Source of the DNA: Brachionus rotundiformis
Lineage: Eukaryota > Rotifera > Eurotatoria > Ploima > Brachionidae
DNA: 64,000 nucleotides
Assembly (NCBI GenBank): GCA_016802295.1
Contig: JAESIW010000090.1
Coordinates: forward strand, 1 to 64,000
Direction: 5' to 3'
A program made the translations under genes and the position numbers. The notes beneath the pieces were generated by a model that saw nothing but the letters and a program-made list of their open reading frames with translations, was not told the DNA's origin and made no database searches. This document shows, in pieces, positions 21,149-33,400 of this stretch; position 1 is the stretch's first letter; each line of letters opens with the position of its first letter.

Positions 21149-21862
21149 TTAGTTTGTTTTATTAAATGAAAATAAAAACTTAATGCTAGACAACTTACTT
21201 CTTCCAGATAAATTTAAAGGAGAAATTAAAACTGGAAGGTCAGCAAGAATATTATTTAAATTATGTGTAGCTGGTAAATTTGTTGAGGTAACCAATTGAT
21301 TCCGTTCTTTGCTCCGTTCTTTTGCCAATTGGGCTCGTTCCTGAGCCAGTTGAGCTCGTTCTTGTTGCATATAGGCTCGCTCTTGGCTCAGTTCTTTTGC
21401 CAATTGGGCTCGTTCTTGGCTACGTTCTTTTGCCAATTGGGCTCGTTCCTGAGCCAGTTGAGCTCGTTCTTGTTGCATATAGGCTCGCTCTTGGCTCAGT
21501 TCTTTTGCCAATTGGACTCGTTCCAGAGCCAGTTGAGCTCGTTCTTGTTGCATATAGGCTCGCTCTTGGCTCAGTTCTTTTGCCAATTGGGCTCGTTCTT
21601 GGCTACGTTCTTTTGCCAATTGGGCTCGTTCCTGAGCCAGTTGAGCTCGTTCTTGTTGCATATAGGCTCGCTCTTGGCTCAGTTCTTTTGCCAATTGGGC
21701 TCGTTCTTGGCTACGTTCTTTTGCCAATTCGGCTCCTTCTTCACCATGTTCATCATGTCCAAGATATACTTTATGGGATCGTTCAGCAAGATTTTTGGTC
21801 AGTTTTAACTTTTTTTTGTACTTATTTTTCTGCTTTATGATAGTACTTAAGTTTCTATTCAT
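21149..21862 (-). CDS. Coiled-coil protein with 36-residue tandem repeats (dispersed family)
   Basis: 237 residues, starting MNRNLSTIIKQKNKYKKKLK with a basic head, then a long Glu/Arg/Gln/Leu/Ala helix made of ERAQLAK, ERSQ, ELSQ and ERAYMQQ modules. The C-terminal domain is rich in Leu/Pro: NLNNILADLPVL, SPLNLSGRSKL. The helix is almost certainly a coiled coil. The C-terminal domain is the conserved part, recurring at 12180-12378 and 58810-59079. No enzymatic motif is visible. The ORF is intact and flanked by direct repeats (20585-20752, 22112-22272), so it may belong to a small mobile element or be a locally duplicated gene. Function unknown. Confidence 0.5.
   Translation of the reverse strand: MNRNLSTIIKQKNKYKKKLKLTKNLAERSHKVYLGHDEHGEEGAELAKERSQERAQLAKELSQERAYMQQERAQLAQERAQLAKERSQERAQLAKELSQERAYMQQERAQLALERVQLAKELSQERAYMQQERAQLAQERAQLAKERSQERAQLAKELSQERAYMQQERAQLAQERAQLAKERSKERNQLVTSTNLPATHNLNNILADLPVLISPLNLSGRSKLSSIKFLFSFNKTN
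21305..21735. repeat. 108-bp coding tandem repeat (about 3.7 copies)
   Basis: The period of 108 bp (36 residues) recurs from about 21305 to 21735; one unit is shortened by 33 bp. Within each unit, shorter near-repeats (TTTTGCCAATTGGGCTCGTTC and relatives) show earlier growth from an 11-18 residue seed. Because of the periodicity, all frames on the opposite strand are open too. Those frames are artefacts. Confidence 0.85.
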
Positions 21863-22111
21863 TTCTGTAAGCTAGTAGTATTGAATTTTAGTTTCTAAAT
21901 GGATTTCTTTCTTTTAATATATATTTTTTCTTACAAATTTTGAATCTCCATCAAACTTAATTATATCGAGTAAATTTTATGGTCATATTTTTTGTCTTAT
22001 TTTCAAAATAAAAATATTTTTGTGGAAAAGCTAGTTATCAAAAAATAAAATATACACATCATTTAATTAATCAATGCTTTTTTTATATTTTGAAGGAAAA
22101 AAACAAATACA

Positions 22112-22272
22112 TTAAAATCTTGATTTAATTTTAAAATATTTGGTGCAGGTAAACAGCCATTTCCTTTTCATCACAATTTTTTAAAAATAAAAAATCTAAT
22201 CCAAAAATTAAAATGTTTCATTATTTATTTATAGAATCTAGTTCTTCATAATTCTTTTTTTAAATATTATTA
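22112..22272 (+). repeat. Direct repeat, right copy
   Basis: Partner of 20585-20752. The pair brackets about 1.36 kb holding the coiled-coil ORF. Confidence 0.7.
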
Positions 22273-22672
22273 TTCAAATCAATTTTTCACTTTAACCAAG
22301 ATTATTATGAATAATTTTAGCATATGTCAAATAATTTAATCACCTACGTAGAGATGATTCACAATTTTGAATAAAAATCACGCTCTACTATTATGCACAA
22401 ACCACCAAGAGAAACCCTAATAAGAAAAAAAATTTAATTTAGTTTGATAATTAATTTCTATAAAGAAGTATGTCGAAAATTCTGCATCAATCAAAATAAG
22501 AGGAGTGCAGTTTTAAAATTAATTTTTTATATTACGAAAGAATTTAAAAGTTTTTAATAAACTAAACTTGTATGAATCATTTTCTGTTGAGAATTTACTT
22601 AAATACCAAAGATTTTTCTCTAGCTAATTTAAAAAGTTAAAACAAAAAATAAAAATATAAAACAAAATAAGA
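22273..22672. other. AT-rich upstream region of the glycosyltransferase
   Basis: Promoter side of the following gene. No clear TATA box or other motif was supported. Confidence 0.5.
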
Positions 22673-24235
22673 ATGAAGCTTTTTAAAAGCAACAGGCACG
22701 GATCTCTTGAAATAAAGCTAACAAAGAGAGTTATATTTTTGTGGAGCGTGCCAGCAAATGGTCACCTAAATCCAACATTGTGCTATGCTAATGAGCTTAT
22801 TAAAGCTTTGCCAGACATGAACTGTTCCAAGCTTGTTTTTTACTCAGGCAAATCATTCAAAGACCTAATTCTAAATTTGCCTAACAACAGAGGTAAAGAC
22901 TTGATCGAGTTCCGCGACTATGAACTGGAAAAAAACACTGGCACTGAAAATCTTCTCAAACTAATGATGAATTTCAACACTAAGCCTGGAACTTTGTTTC
23001 GAGTTTTTCAGTGTTACGAAAATTCAATTAAACTTGGTGCCAAACATTTATTCAAGCGTTTAATACAAGATATGCACAATGACCAACCAGTGCTAATTTT
23101 GTATGACCAAGCTTTATTTTTTCCAAAAATAGCATGCGAATTGTACAGCAAGAAATACCACTGTCCAAAGCCATTGCATGTTTCCTACGTAACTACATTT
23201 ATGTGTGCACGAGGCATCTATCCGTACTGGAGTGATTTGGAAAAAATGGGCCTATTGGGCAGTAATTTGAATTCGCGACAAAAAATGAGAACTTTTCTAA
23301 CACTTGCCAATGATTTCTTTCACTATTTGTTTACCTATTACAAGACATTGTGGTGGGATTTGGAATTTTCTTTTCTGGATTTGGTTCTTAGATGTGAAAT
23401 GCCATTGAGTCAAGTGCAAATGATCGATCAGAATATGAATTTGGTTTTTGTTATGCCAGAAGTTCAGCCAAGATTGGAATACTTTCAAAATAAAGAAAAT
23501 ATAAAATTTGTTGGACCATCAGTGGACGAAACAGTGCGTTCCAATATAAGTAAAAAAAAACTGGACATGGACAAATATATTGAGAGGATAGAGGAGTTTT
23601 TGGCTGCTAATTTGATCAATAACAATGGAGTTAAGTCAACATTTATGCGATGTGAATCGACAGGTGACAATTTCAAGAAATATCACAAGCCAATTATCTA
23701 TGTATCCATGGGCACTGTATTCAACAATGAAAATTCTCATTTGTTTAGAACTTTGATTGAGGGATGTAAAAAGTTTAGAGATAATTACGCAATTATTATA
23801 TCTACAGGTGATGAAAAAACTTATGAAAAATATGCTGACTTATACACAAATGATAACATACTTTTGATACCACATACACCACAAGTTGAAATATTAAAAC
23901 GAGCACATTTGTTTATTACTCATGCAGGAATGAATTCAGTATCAGAGGCGATGAACTATGGCGTGCCAATAATATGCATACCACTAAGTGGTGATCAGCC
24001 ATTTGTTGCATGGCGAGTTGCCGATGAACTCGGCATGGGTATAAGACTACAACCAGATGAATCACTTACAGTTGAAAAAGTTGTTTCCACTGTGAGTAAA
24101 ATACTAACCAATTCTTCTTATCGTTTGAAAGCACAAAGTTTGTCCAAATTGTCCCAAAACTACGCTGGACATAAAACTGCAGTAGATTTTACCATTCAAG
24201 CTTTACGTGACCATGAATCCAAAATGCTCATCTAA
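22673..24235 (+). CDS. GT1-family UDP-glycosyltransferase, MGT/YjiC-like, intronless
   Basis: 520 residues in one exon. The N-terminal acceptor domain begins RVIFLWSVPANGHLNPTL, a classic GT-B first strand and glycine loop with the HLNP signature. The C-terminal donor domain has YVSMGTVFNN, then LIPHTPQVEILKRAHLFITH and HAGMNSVSEAMNYGVPIICI with PLSGDQPFVAWRV, i.e. the UDP-sugar binding motif (HxG..S..E and DQ). Animal UGTs normally have a secretory signal peptide and a C-terminal membrane anchor. Neither is visible here, so a cytosolic enzyme like bacterial macrolide glycosyltransferases is more likely. Lack of introns among intron-bearing neighbours also hints at acquisition by transfer. 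It would transfer sugar to a small lipophilic acceptor; the substrate cannot be told. Confidence 0.85.
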   Translation: MKLFKSNRHGSLEIKLTKRVIFLWSVPANGHLNPTLCYANELIKALPDMNCSKLVFYSGKSFKDLILNLPNNRGKDLIEFRDYELEKNTGTENLLKLMMNFNTKPGTLFRVFQCYENSIKLGAKHLFKRLIQDMHNDQPVLILYDQALFFPKIACELYSKKYHCPKPLHVSYVTTFMCARGIYPYWSDLEKMGLLGSNLNSRQKMRTFLTLANDFFHYLFTYYKTLWWDLEFSFLDLVLRCEMPLSQVQMIDQNMNLVFVMPEVQPRLEYFQNKENIKFVGPSVDETVRSNISKKKLDMDKYIERIEEFLAANLINNNGVKSTFMRCESTGDNFKKYHKPIIYVSMGTVFNNENSHLFRTLIEGCKKFRDNYAIIISTGDEKTYEKYADLYTNDNILLIPHTPQVEILKRAHLFITHAGMNSVSEAMNYGVPIICIPLSGDQPFVAWRVADELGMGIRLQPDESLTVEKVVSTVSKILTNSSYRLKAQSLSKLSQNYAGHKTAVDFTIQALRDHESKMLI

Positions 24236-27200
24236 ACTCAATGACAAAACCAAGAAAAAAAAACAAAAAATTTTATATAAAAGCATAAAATTTAGGTCTT
24301 TGATTTTTTTAAATTTTAATTTTAATGATTAGACCAGTGGTATTTTTTTTATATCTATTTAATTTAATTTATTGCAAAAAATATACAAACTTTCTTTTGT
24401 TGAATAAATTTTTGTTAAAAAAAGCAAAATTTTACGCTTATCTGTATAAAATGTTTAAATTAATTTTGTTATCAATTAGGCTGATAAGATTCTAATATAG
24501 TCGAAAAAAATTGTGTTTAATTGAATAAATTTTTTCAAGATCTATATCTAAGTCTATTAATTCAATTAACCAGCTAAAAAAAAAAATTTTACTTATATAT
24601 GCATCATTTTTTGGAAAATGTCTTTTTATTGTCTATGTATATCGAAATAAAAGAAAATAAAAAACAAAAATTGTAAGTTCAAAATTTAAATTAATTTTTT
24701 TTAAATGTTTTATATTTCGTTTCTTTTTTTTTAATTTAATAATTTATCTAAAATATTATTAAAAATTAAGAAAATATTATCAATATTGATTTTTTAGATA
24801 AAAATCTATTTTATATTTTTTTCTAATAATTTAAATGAAAGATTTTCAAGGCTATTTTATTTAACTTTATTCTTTGAAATTAAACTTTTTTTAAACGTAA
24901 TTGTTAAAGTAAGCTTTAAAATTATTTTTAAGAAGATTTCTTTTCTTTCTTTTTCTAATTCAATTAATATTAATATTTTTAAAATATTATAATAAATTTA
25001 GAGGTGAATAAAATTAAAAATTTTTTTTTGAACAGTCTTGAATTGTAAGATTCCTAATACTTTTGGTCCTTTTCATCAGATTATAATTAGAGTATTATTA
25101 AATATCAAAATTGCTTTAGCATAAAAGATCACTTTTGAGTAATGTTCTTGCACTTATAATTAATTTAAGATGGAGAAGAAAAGATAAACAATCCTAAATT
25201 TATTTAATTTTATAGATTATTTTAATTAAACATTTGATTAGCAAAATTCAAAACATTTAAACATTTTGGATTAATATTCTAATATTCATAAAGTTTTAAT
25301 TTATGATGAGAAGACATTTATATGCTGAAAAAGCATATTCTAAAATATATTTATTGTTCAGTTAAATTTTAAAAAAAAAATCAACATAGATGACTCCTAT
25401 CGCAATTAACAATAATTTTCTTCATATAAATTTTAAAACTTGAGAACTCTAAGGCTATTTTTTGGAAGCCGGAAAATTACAAAATTTGCCAAATATGAAT
25501 TAAATAAATGCTTTTCAAATATATTACGTCAATGTATTGATTATTCTTAATTACTATTTAATTTATGTAACTGTATGTTTGTAATAAGCCATAAACATTT
25601 TTTTTGTTGTTTTTAAAGCATACAAAGGTTTAATAATTTTGGTCTAGTTTTCTTTTCTAATTTTTTGGGATATAAATAAAGAATGAATTTTAATTTAAAA
25701 TTTATTTGTAAATTTTTCTTTAATTTAATGTTCAAAAAAATACAAAATTTAATTAACTGTTAGAAAAATAATTTACCATTCGTATTTAAAATTGTTTAAT
25801 TATCTAAAATAAAATTTATTTGTTGAAAATTTTTTAGAAATTAATTTTATAAATTTAATTAGAACTTGTATTTTGGACAAGTCAATTAATTTATTTTCCC
25901 ATGAATAAAGATAGCCTAATTTGTTTTTTTGTTGGAAAAACAATAAATTTATTTCTCTTTTAAATTTTGGAGAGTATTAACATATAAAAATAATACAAAA
26001 TGGATTTATTAAAGCATTTTTTTAAACATATTCACGAGACCAATTAAATATTATACTAACTAATCAATGTAATAAATAAAAATCAAAAAAAATTGAACAA
26101 TCTATCTTTTTTTCTATTGTATTTCAAAGAGCATTTAATAAAAATCTAAATTAATACTTAGGTGTAAAAATAATACTTCCCATTCCGCACACTTCACTTC
26201 AACTCTTATAAAAATCCCTAATCGACTTAGATTTTTGTTTAAATTTCTCTTTTTAAGTATAATTAAGATTATTACTTAGTAATTTTTTATTATCATTGTT
26301 TTTTTTTTTTAATTTTAATTTTATTTTAAATATCATTTTAATTTTAAAAAAATAATTTAATACAAAACAGAAAAGAATTGAATTGTTCAAATGAAATTAA
26401 ATTAAATCAATGTTGGTTGTTAAAAATAAGATTCATAAATTAATTAAGTTTCCTCTGAATCTATTTTAATTAATTTTTTGAATAGGAATAGGAATTGAAT
26501 TAAAATTTCTTAATCATTTTTTTCTTTAATCTAAGAATCGAAAATATTTAGTGTTTAATTTATTTTGTCTGAATATTTGCCAGTCCTAATTGAATAAAAA
26601 AATCTTTTGTTTTGAATTTTTTTTACTTTTACCAAATAAATTCACATATGTTTTAACATATTCTATCAGATTTATATTAGACTAATGATTTTAAAAAGTT
26701 TTTTTTTTATTTGTTTATTTATTTAATAATTAATGGGAAAAAAACAATATATATTTACTAAAGATATTTTTGAAGATTATCTTGTAAATGAAATTCAAAT
26801 TTTGGATTCTGATTTTTGTTGTCCCAATGCCTGATTTAACAAATTGTGGTTATCCGCATGTTACGTAAATTATTATCTTGTTTTGATCCAGAAAAATATG
26901 CAACAAAAATCTACAATATATTTAAAAACGATTTTGAGCCTAATCACAAAAACTGGATCAAATAGCTACCAAGACTTGTTCAGATTAGATTTTTTTGTTT
27001 GAATTTTTTTATAAATTATAATCAGCATAAGATAAAAAGAAATAATTTACGAGTGAATATTTTGATATAGAAAATTTGACTTAAAAAGAATAGTGACATT
27101 TAATGAAATGATATATTTGGTAAGAGATTGAATAGAAATTAAACGAAAATAACAGGAACTAGTGTGTAAGAGATCACGAACATATGGATTGATTTTAAAT

Positions 27201-28398
27201 GTGACATTTAGTTTCTCTAAAAGATATTAATAATTTCAAATAGATTTTTAATAGAATTGAAACAAAAGAGGATTGGTTTCGTATGACGCGAAAACTAAGA
27301 TAATTACAAAAGAAGAATTAGTAATGATAGTGGTGGTGGTGATGGTGGTTGTGTTAGTTGTGGTAGTAATAGTAATAGTAGTAGTAATGAAGCGCACACA
27401 CACACACAAACATTCTTTAATTAATTTTTAATTCCTGGTATTTGTGGATATATACGATTGTAGGAGCTATTGTTAGCTCGCTGAATTGAAATTCAATTCT
27501 TTTTTATAATCAAAAAGAGAAATAGAAATGGATTATCTAATCTTCAAAGGAAGGCATTTCTTTTTTTATTATTATTATTATCTTATTTATTAAAACAATC
27601 TAAGCATTTTAGTCCTTGTAAAATTTTTTATATGTTTCACTAGGAATCATTTATTAGAAAAAAATATAAAAAATAAAAGAAAGAAAAAAAAAGCTTTAGC
27701 AAACAATTGCTCTATTTGTTTAATTATATAGACTCGAAATTTTATTAATAAAATAGAATTCTTAAAAATGGTCTTTATGGCTTTGTTTAGTAGAGTTTTA
27801 TTTTTCGAGTCATTGCTTTTTGTTTGCCAATTAGCAAAGTAAGTAAGTCAATTAAATTTGGTCATTTGTTTTGTTTATGTTCATTCGTAGTATGGCAACA
27901 TCAGTAAAAAGAAAAAAAGAAAAAAAAAGAGATAAGAAATGACCACGGAGTGACATAGTTGACACGTACAATGAACACAATGGCCGAACGACCCCCTCCC
28001 GTCGGCCACTGACCAAATATTCCATTTATAATCAAGTGTCGTCGATTTAACTAACTAACTAACTAAATAAGTTATTGAATTAAACAATAAAAAATAAATT
28101 CTTGACATATATGTTGACAACAAATTCTTAGGAAAATATATCCAGCTATTTAATAATTACTCAGACCGAAGGATGTTTGTTCTAGTCTATATTTGACATT
28201 TTGTACATAAAGTTAATTTTTGATCTATCTTGATATTCATGTTTTTTAATATAACATAGATATATTTGTATATTTTTAGTTTTTTTTTTTATTAATTTTT
28301 ATTATATTAATAATATTAATAGTATTACTAGTATTATATTAATATATTTAATTATTTTGCTTATTCTGTTTTCCTGCTATGAGCTTTTGATTTTTTAG

Positions 28399-30466
28399 AA
28401 ACTGATGGTCTCCTTGGGCGGTCTGATAGTTGGCCCATACTTTTATATTATCAAGAGATTAGGAAATAGTGTGAGTAAAGCTCTTTGGCTAGATCGGTCA
28501 CTTAGTTAGATGCGAATGGCTTAGCAAATTTAATTATTGGTTCGAATGATGACTAAACTACTGAGCTGGATATAGAGTAAGAAAGAGAGAGAGAGAGAGG
28601 TCCGGATTAGTGCACATATCTTGGCAGATATTAAGATAGATAGGACAGATTAAATTACAGAAAAATATGCAAATGTTTGCTTAAATCTATCGATTTCATT
28701 CGTGTCAAAGTGTAAACGAGTCACAACAACAACAGCGACAAACAAAACTAAAAAAGATAATTAAAGACGCTTTTCTCCAATGTTCAAAGCTACCACTTGA
28801 CCACTTTACCACTTGGCGCTTCTTTCGTTTTGAATTAGTGTCAAATTTCAATTATTTAGAGCACATTCTCAAATACTTTGCACACTCACTAACTAAATAA
28901 CTTACTAATTCATTTATTCATTTATTTTCAAAAAATACATTCACTCACTTAGTCACTCATACACCACAGCTAGCTAGGCAGCCAGGCCAGTTAATCTTAA
29001 GAAAAACAAAAACAAAATAAAAATAATAATAATAATAATAATAATAATATTCCCGTAAGGGATTTATATATTTTATATTTTTAAATATTTAAATGTTTTA
29101 TATATTTCAACAATTTTATTTTTATAGACTATAAATCTGTTTTTAATAGCAGCTTTGTTTAATTTTAGACTAATTGATTTACGGATCCGATCAGTCAGTC
29201 AATTGTTAAATTACTTAGTAACCCTGACTAATTAAAACAAAATGTATATATTTATAAAGGCCAAGATTAGCTCGTCCATCTGCACTTGGTAATTGTAAAT
29301 ATTCCTAAATTCAATTAGTGTATAATAAAAGTGATAATAATTTTAATAAAATAGATTAGTAGAACTTTTTTTTGTTTCAATTTACTACTAGATAGAAAAA
29401 TATGATAAAAAATAATTTAATAAATAAAAAATTAATTCAATATAAGAATAGATTTCAAGTGTTCAAGAATGTATTGAGTTTAGAGTTAATAAAAAAAATT
29501 AAAAATTAATAAATGAATGAATGAAATGTTAAGAGAAGTACATTGATTTTGTTAGATGATGAGATGGACTATACACGTCAATAAAGTGACGAATCTTTTG
29601 TACTATTTTCTTACTTGAGCTAATTTCAATTTCAAGTATTTAGACTAGAATCTGAAATTAATATTTATTTATAATATACTTAATTTAAATTCATTAAATA
29701 TTTAGGATTAATTGCATTCGCTAACTTAAACTAGTTATTAAAGCAAAGAATAATTTTAATATATATTTTTTTAATATATTTTTGTTCAAATTTTGAATTA
29801 AATTATCGTGGACATTTGGACATTTAGTTTAATAATTGACTTAATATTAAGAATTAAGTCTAATATTTGATATTTGATGAATCAAATCAGATAGGAGATG
29901 GTACAATAGGACTTTTAATAAGCTTGATTAAGCAAAACAATATCCAAGTCGAACAAATTGGGCAAACATATTGAATAAGAGCGTGTCTATTTACTTAATA
30001 GACATAATATTCTATCATTGTATTCTTATCTCAAATATCATAAATACTATTTAAGCATTAAATTCGTTGATTTTGACTAAAATTAGTTAATGAGTTATTT
30101 ATTTCTTCTTGTTGTTTACTATGCATTAAAATAATATCTATACACACATATGTATAATTTTGACTTTGTATGACAATCATTTCATTTTATGCTTAGATTA
30201 AATAATCAACAAAAAAAAGTAAAATAAAATAAAAAATCTTCTATCTTAAGTATGAAAAATTATATACTTGTATTAATAGAAAATGATACTATAAATAAAA
30301 TTTTTTTAATTTTTTATTACTTGATATAAATAGTTTTTATCTTTTCATTTTTTTTTCAATTTTAATTTTTATTCTCATTTACTAAACTTTATAGGCATAA
30401 GTGATGTAGGGCGATTTTAGCCGAGACGAATTAAATTTAAAAGTCTCAAGTAGCGGAAGTCAAAAC

Positions 30467-30498
<32 letters not shown>

Positions 30499-33400
30499 GT
30501 TTAAATTGACTTTAAGTATTTGATTAAGCTTTAAAATAAAAAATATAAATAAAAATAAAAACTAAACCATTTAAACAATTGTAGTGTATCTAAAATGAAA
30601 AAAAATTAGTAAAAATTTGAAATTAATTATTTTTTTGTTTTATTTAGAAAATTTTGTGTTATTATTTATAAAAAATGAAAGTAAAACGAAAAAGGAGAGA
30701 ATATTTTAAAAATTAATTTATTACACTTGAATTCGGCGTTCTCTTTTAAGATCTTGAGTATTTTTTCATTGGGTTATATAAATCAAGATAACAAAGAATA
30801 TTCAATCCCGGCTAATATTAGATACAAACATACATACATACATACATATTAAGTATATACTTAATACATATAATATATAATATATTATATATATATATTT
30901 ATTTTTTAAATGATTATTTAAATAAATATCAAAACCAGATTTGTTTTTGGCTAAGGGTTTGCTCAAGTTATTTTCAGTCATATTTGTTTAAAAGATTCAG
31001 AGCGCTAGCTAGGCGATTGTTGATTCTTAAGCTAAGTTCAAATTTCGATATAACTGTATTGAAATTGGCATATCTGATAATAGACTAGGCATTTTCCAAG
31101 ACACTTGATGATTCAACAATTATTAAAAAAAGCTCTCGTTCTAACCTGATTTTTGAATTAAAAAAAAAAAGAGAAAAAAAATATTTATTTTCTTTTAAAT
31201 AAATAATTTTTATTTTTTAAACTTAATTAACTGTAAAAGCAATAAAGTGCATGCACACAGAAAAAACGAGAGAGAGAGAGAGAGAGAAGAGACAAGAGAA
31301 GAGAAAAAGAGAGGCAGAGAAAAATTATATTTTATTAAGTTTTAGATGGACAAGTGTAGATGTTTGTGTTTGGCAAATATTTTATTAGTCTCGTCTACAC
31401 AGTGCATTGACATATATACTTGCGAAATATTTCGTGACATTGTCCAAGAAACCAAGATGTTTAAATTTTGAGTCATCAATCAAATCACAAATGACCAAAT
31501 CTCTATTGTCCACTATTGAGCTTAGATAAAATGATGATAAATTAATATTAATAAAAATTTGATTTTATCGTTTAAGATAAAATTTTATACTAATAGATTT
31601 TTTTTTTAATTTTTTTGTTTTATCTTTTTTTCAAGTTTCATGTCATCAATTCGGCACTCGGCTCTCTAAGCTGCATATTAAATTACTAAATGACAAAATT
31701 AGAAAAAGACAAAGAAAGAAAGATAGAGAGAGAGGATTATTTAATTACTTAAAAGGCCTTTTAAAAAAACCCTACTCTGGCCACTGACCCACACTGGGAT
31801 TTATTTGCTTGAATTTTAATTATATATTTTTTTTTGGTTTTATTAGAGTATCAAATTTAAATTGTTATCTGCATTAGTTTGTTTGTCCAGATTAACTTTA
31901 TTAATTTTTTGCATAAATAAATTAAACTATTAGTAAAGGAAGGACAGATAGGTTGCTGGCTTGTTTTATTTTTTGGTTGATTTTATGATCGAGTTATAAA
32001 AAGCGCCGGTCATAATCAATTCAGCACAGCCTTTCATTATCATCAATTAAGCTATCAGTCTAACATGCAGAAAATTATTCATAGATAAAATTTAGGTTAA
32101 GATCGTTCAGGTTTAACAAATTTGATTTATTTCTTAGACGATTCGAAATTAAAAACAACAACAACAACAAAGGCTTAAAGTCACTCCGGTGAGTAGTGAC
32201 TCATTCTAATTGCCTGTCCCTCCGTTGTCTATATTGTGTTATTTAAAAAAATGACATTTTGCTCTCTATTTAACTAGATAAATAAGATCAAATTAGATAA
32301 ATAGAATACATTTTGTTTTGATTTAAGTTATATTTGTTTCCTCAGCTCAAAGATAAACCAAAATGAATTGCCATGTTTGATGGTAAACATTTGTCTAATT
32401 GAATGAATGGATATCAGACCAAAAAACATCTTTAGCCTATAATTTTTTAGTAAATTTGTGGTTATTATTAGGAAATCAAGATTTTTTAAAAAGCAGTTTA
32501 TTTAATTAATGAATGAATAAATTAATTAATAGTTTATGAATGGCGGCGGCGGTGGCGTCGGCACTCTGGCCACCAAGCCGACTTTAAGTAATTAGAGATT
32601 CATCTGGTTATCATTGATTAGCTTTTGTTTATTTATTCATTATTCAATGTTCATATCAATCACTAAAATAATAAACATCTTTTTGTTCAGACCGTCTCGT
32701 TTTCACTAATATTGGTAAAAGAAAAATTGGAAAAGAATTGATTACTAAATTTTATTTCATCATTTTATATGATCAATACTTAGATTTTAAATTTGAAGCT
32801 TGTTTTCTTTGTTTCTAAATGTTGTTTACTTTACCCATAAACAAAAGAGATTAAAAATAAAAACTTAACAAGTGATGGACTTGAAAATTGGTGTAAGTTA
32901 AGCTGTGCAAAAGAAACAAAAATGGTACAAGACAGAAAAACTCCTAGTCATAGAACACTACTCAATTGACATGTAACTAGTCTAGTGGAAAGTTATTAGT
33001 TATTAGTACTAAGAAGATTAGATTGAGTTTAAATTTTTGCACATAAGCCTAAAATTAAGCAAGATCTTGTGAAATTAAAGGTCTTGGAAAAATTGTATAA
33101 AATTACCATCTTAAAAGTACTTTTTTTTTTAGTTGACAAAAAAATTCAAAATTTTTAAATAACTATTTCAATTCAAACGAATCATATAAATAATTAATTT
33201 TTTTTCCTTATATTAATAAATTAGTTAGCAGTATAGTACATGCTGTTTGGTTTAAATTTAGTTCAGAATAGGAAACCAGCCGGGTCAGTCTATAGACTTC
33301 CTTTCGGCTAGAAAATAATTGCATATTCAAAATAAATGAAAAAAATAATCTTTGTAGGCGAATTTTCTGCTCTCCATTTAGAAGAAAAAAGTATCAACTA

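Noticed and set aside
21296..21840. Plus-strand ORFs of about 170 codons opposite the coiled-coil gene
   Set aside because: They arise because a 108-bp period without stops opens all frames. Their composition (leucine/phenylalanine zig-zag) is implausible, and the minus frame has the conserved C-terminal domain.
26733..26965. Two short ORFs (MGKKQYIFTKD... and ...LLSCFDPEKYATKIYN...)
   Set aside because: They look protein-like but are 33 and 41 codons, in different frames, with no splice evidence. At this base composition ORFs of this length are expected by chance; possibly an old transposon relic.
31390..31528. Minus-strand open stretch of about 46 codons
   Set aside because: No start, no convincing acceptor/donor pair, and length within chance expectation for 12 kb of sequence.
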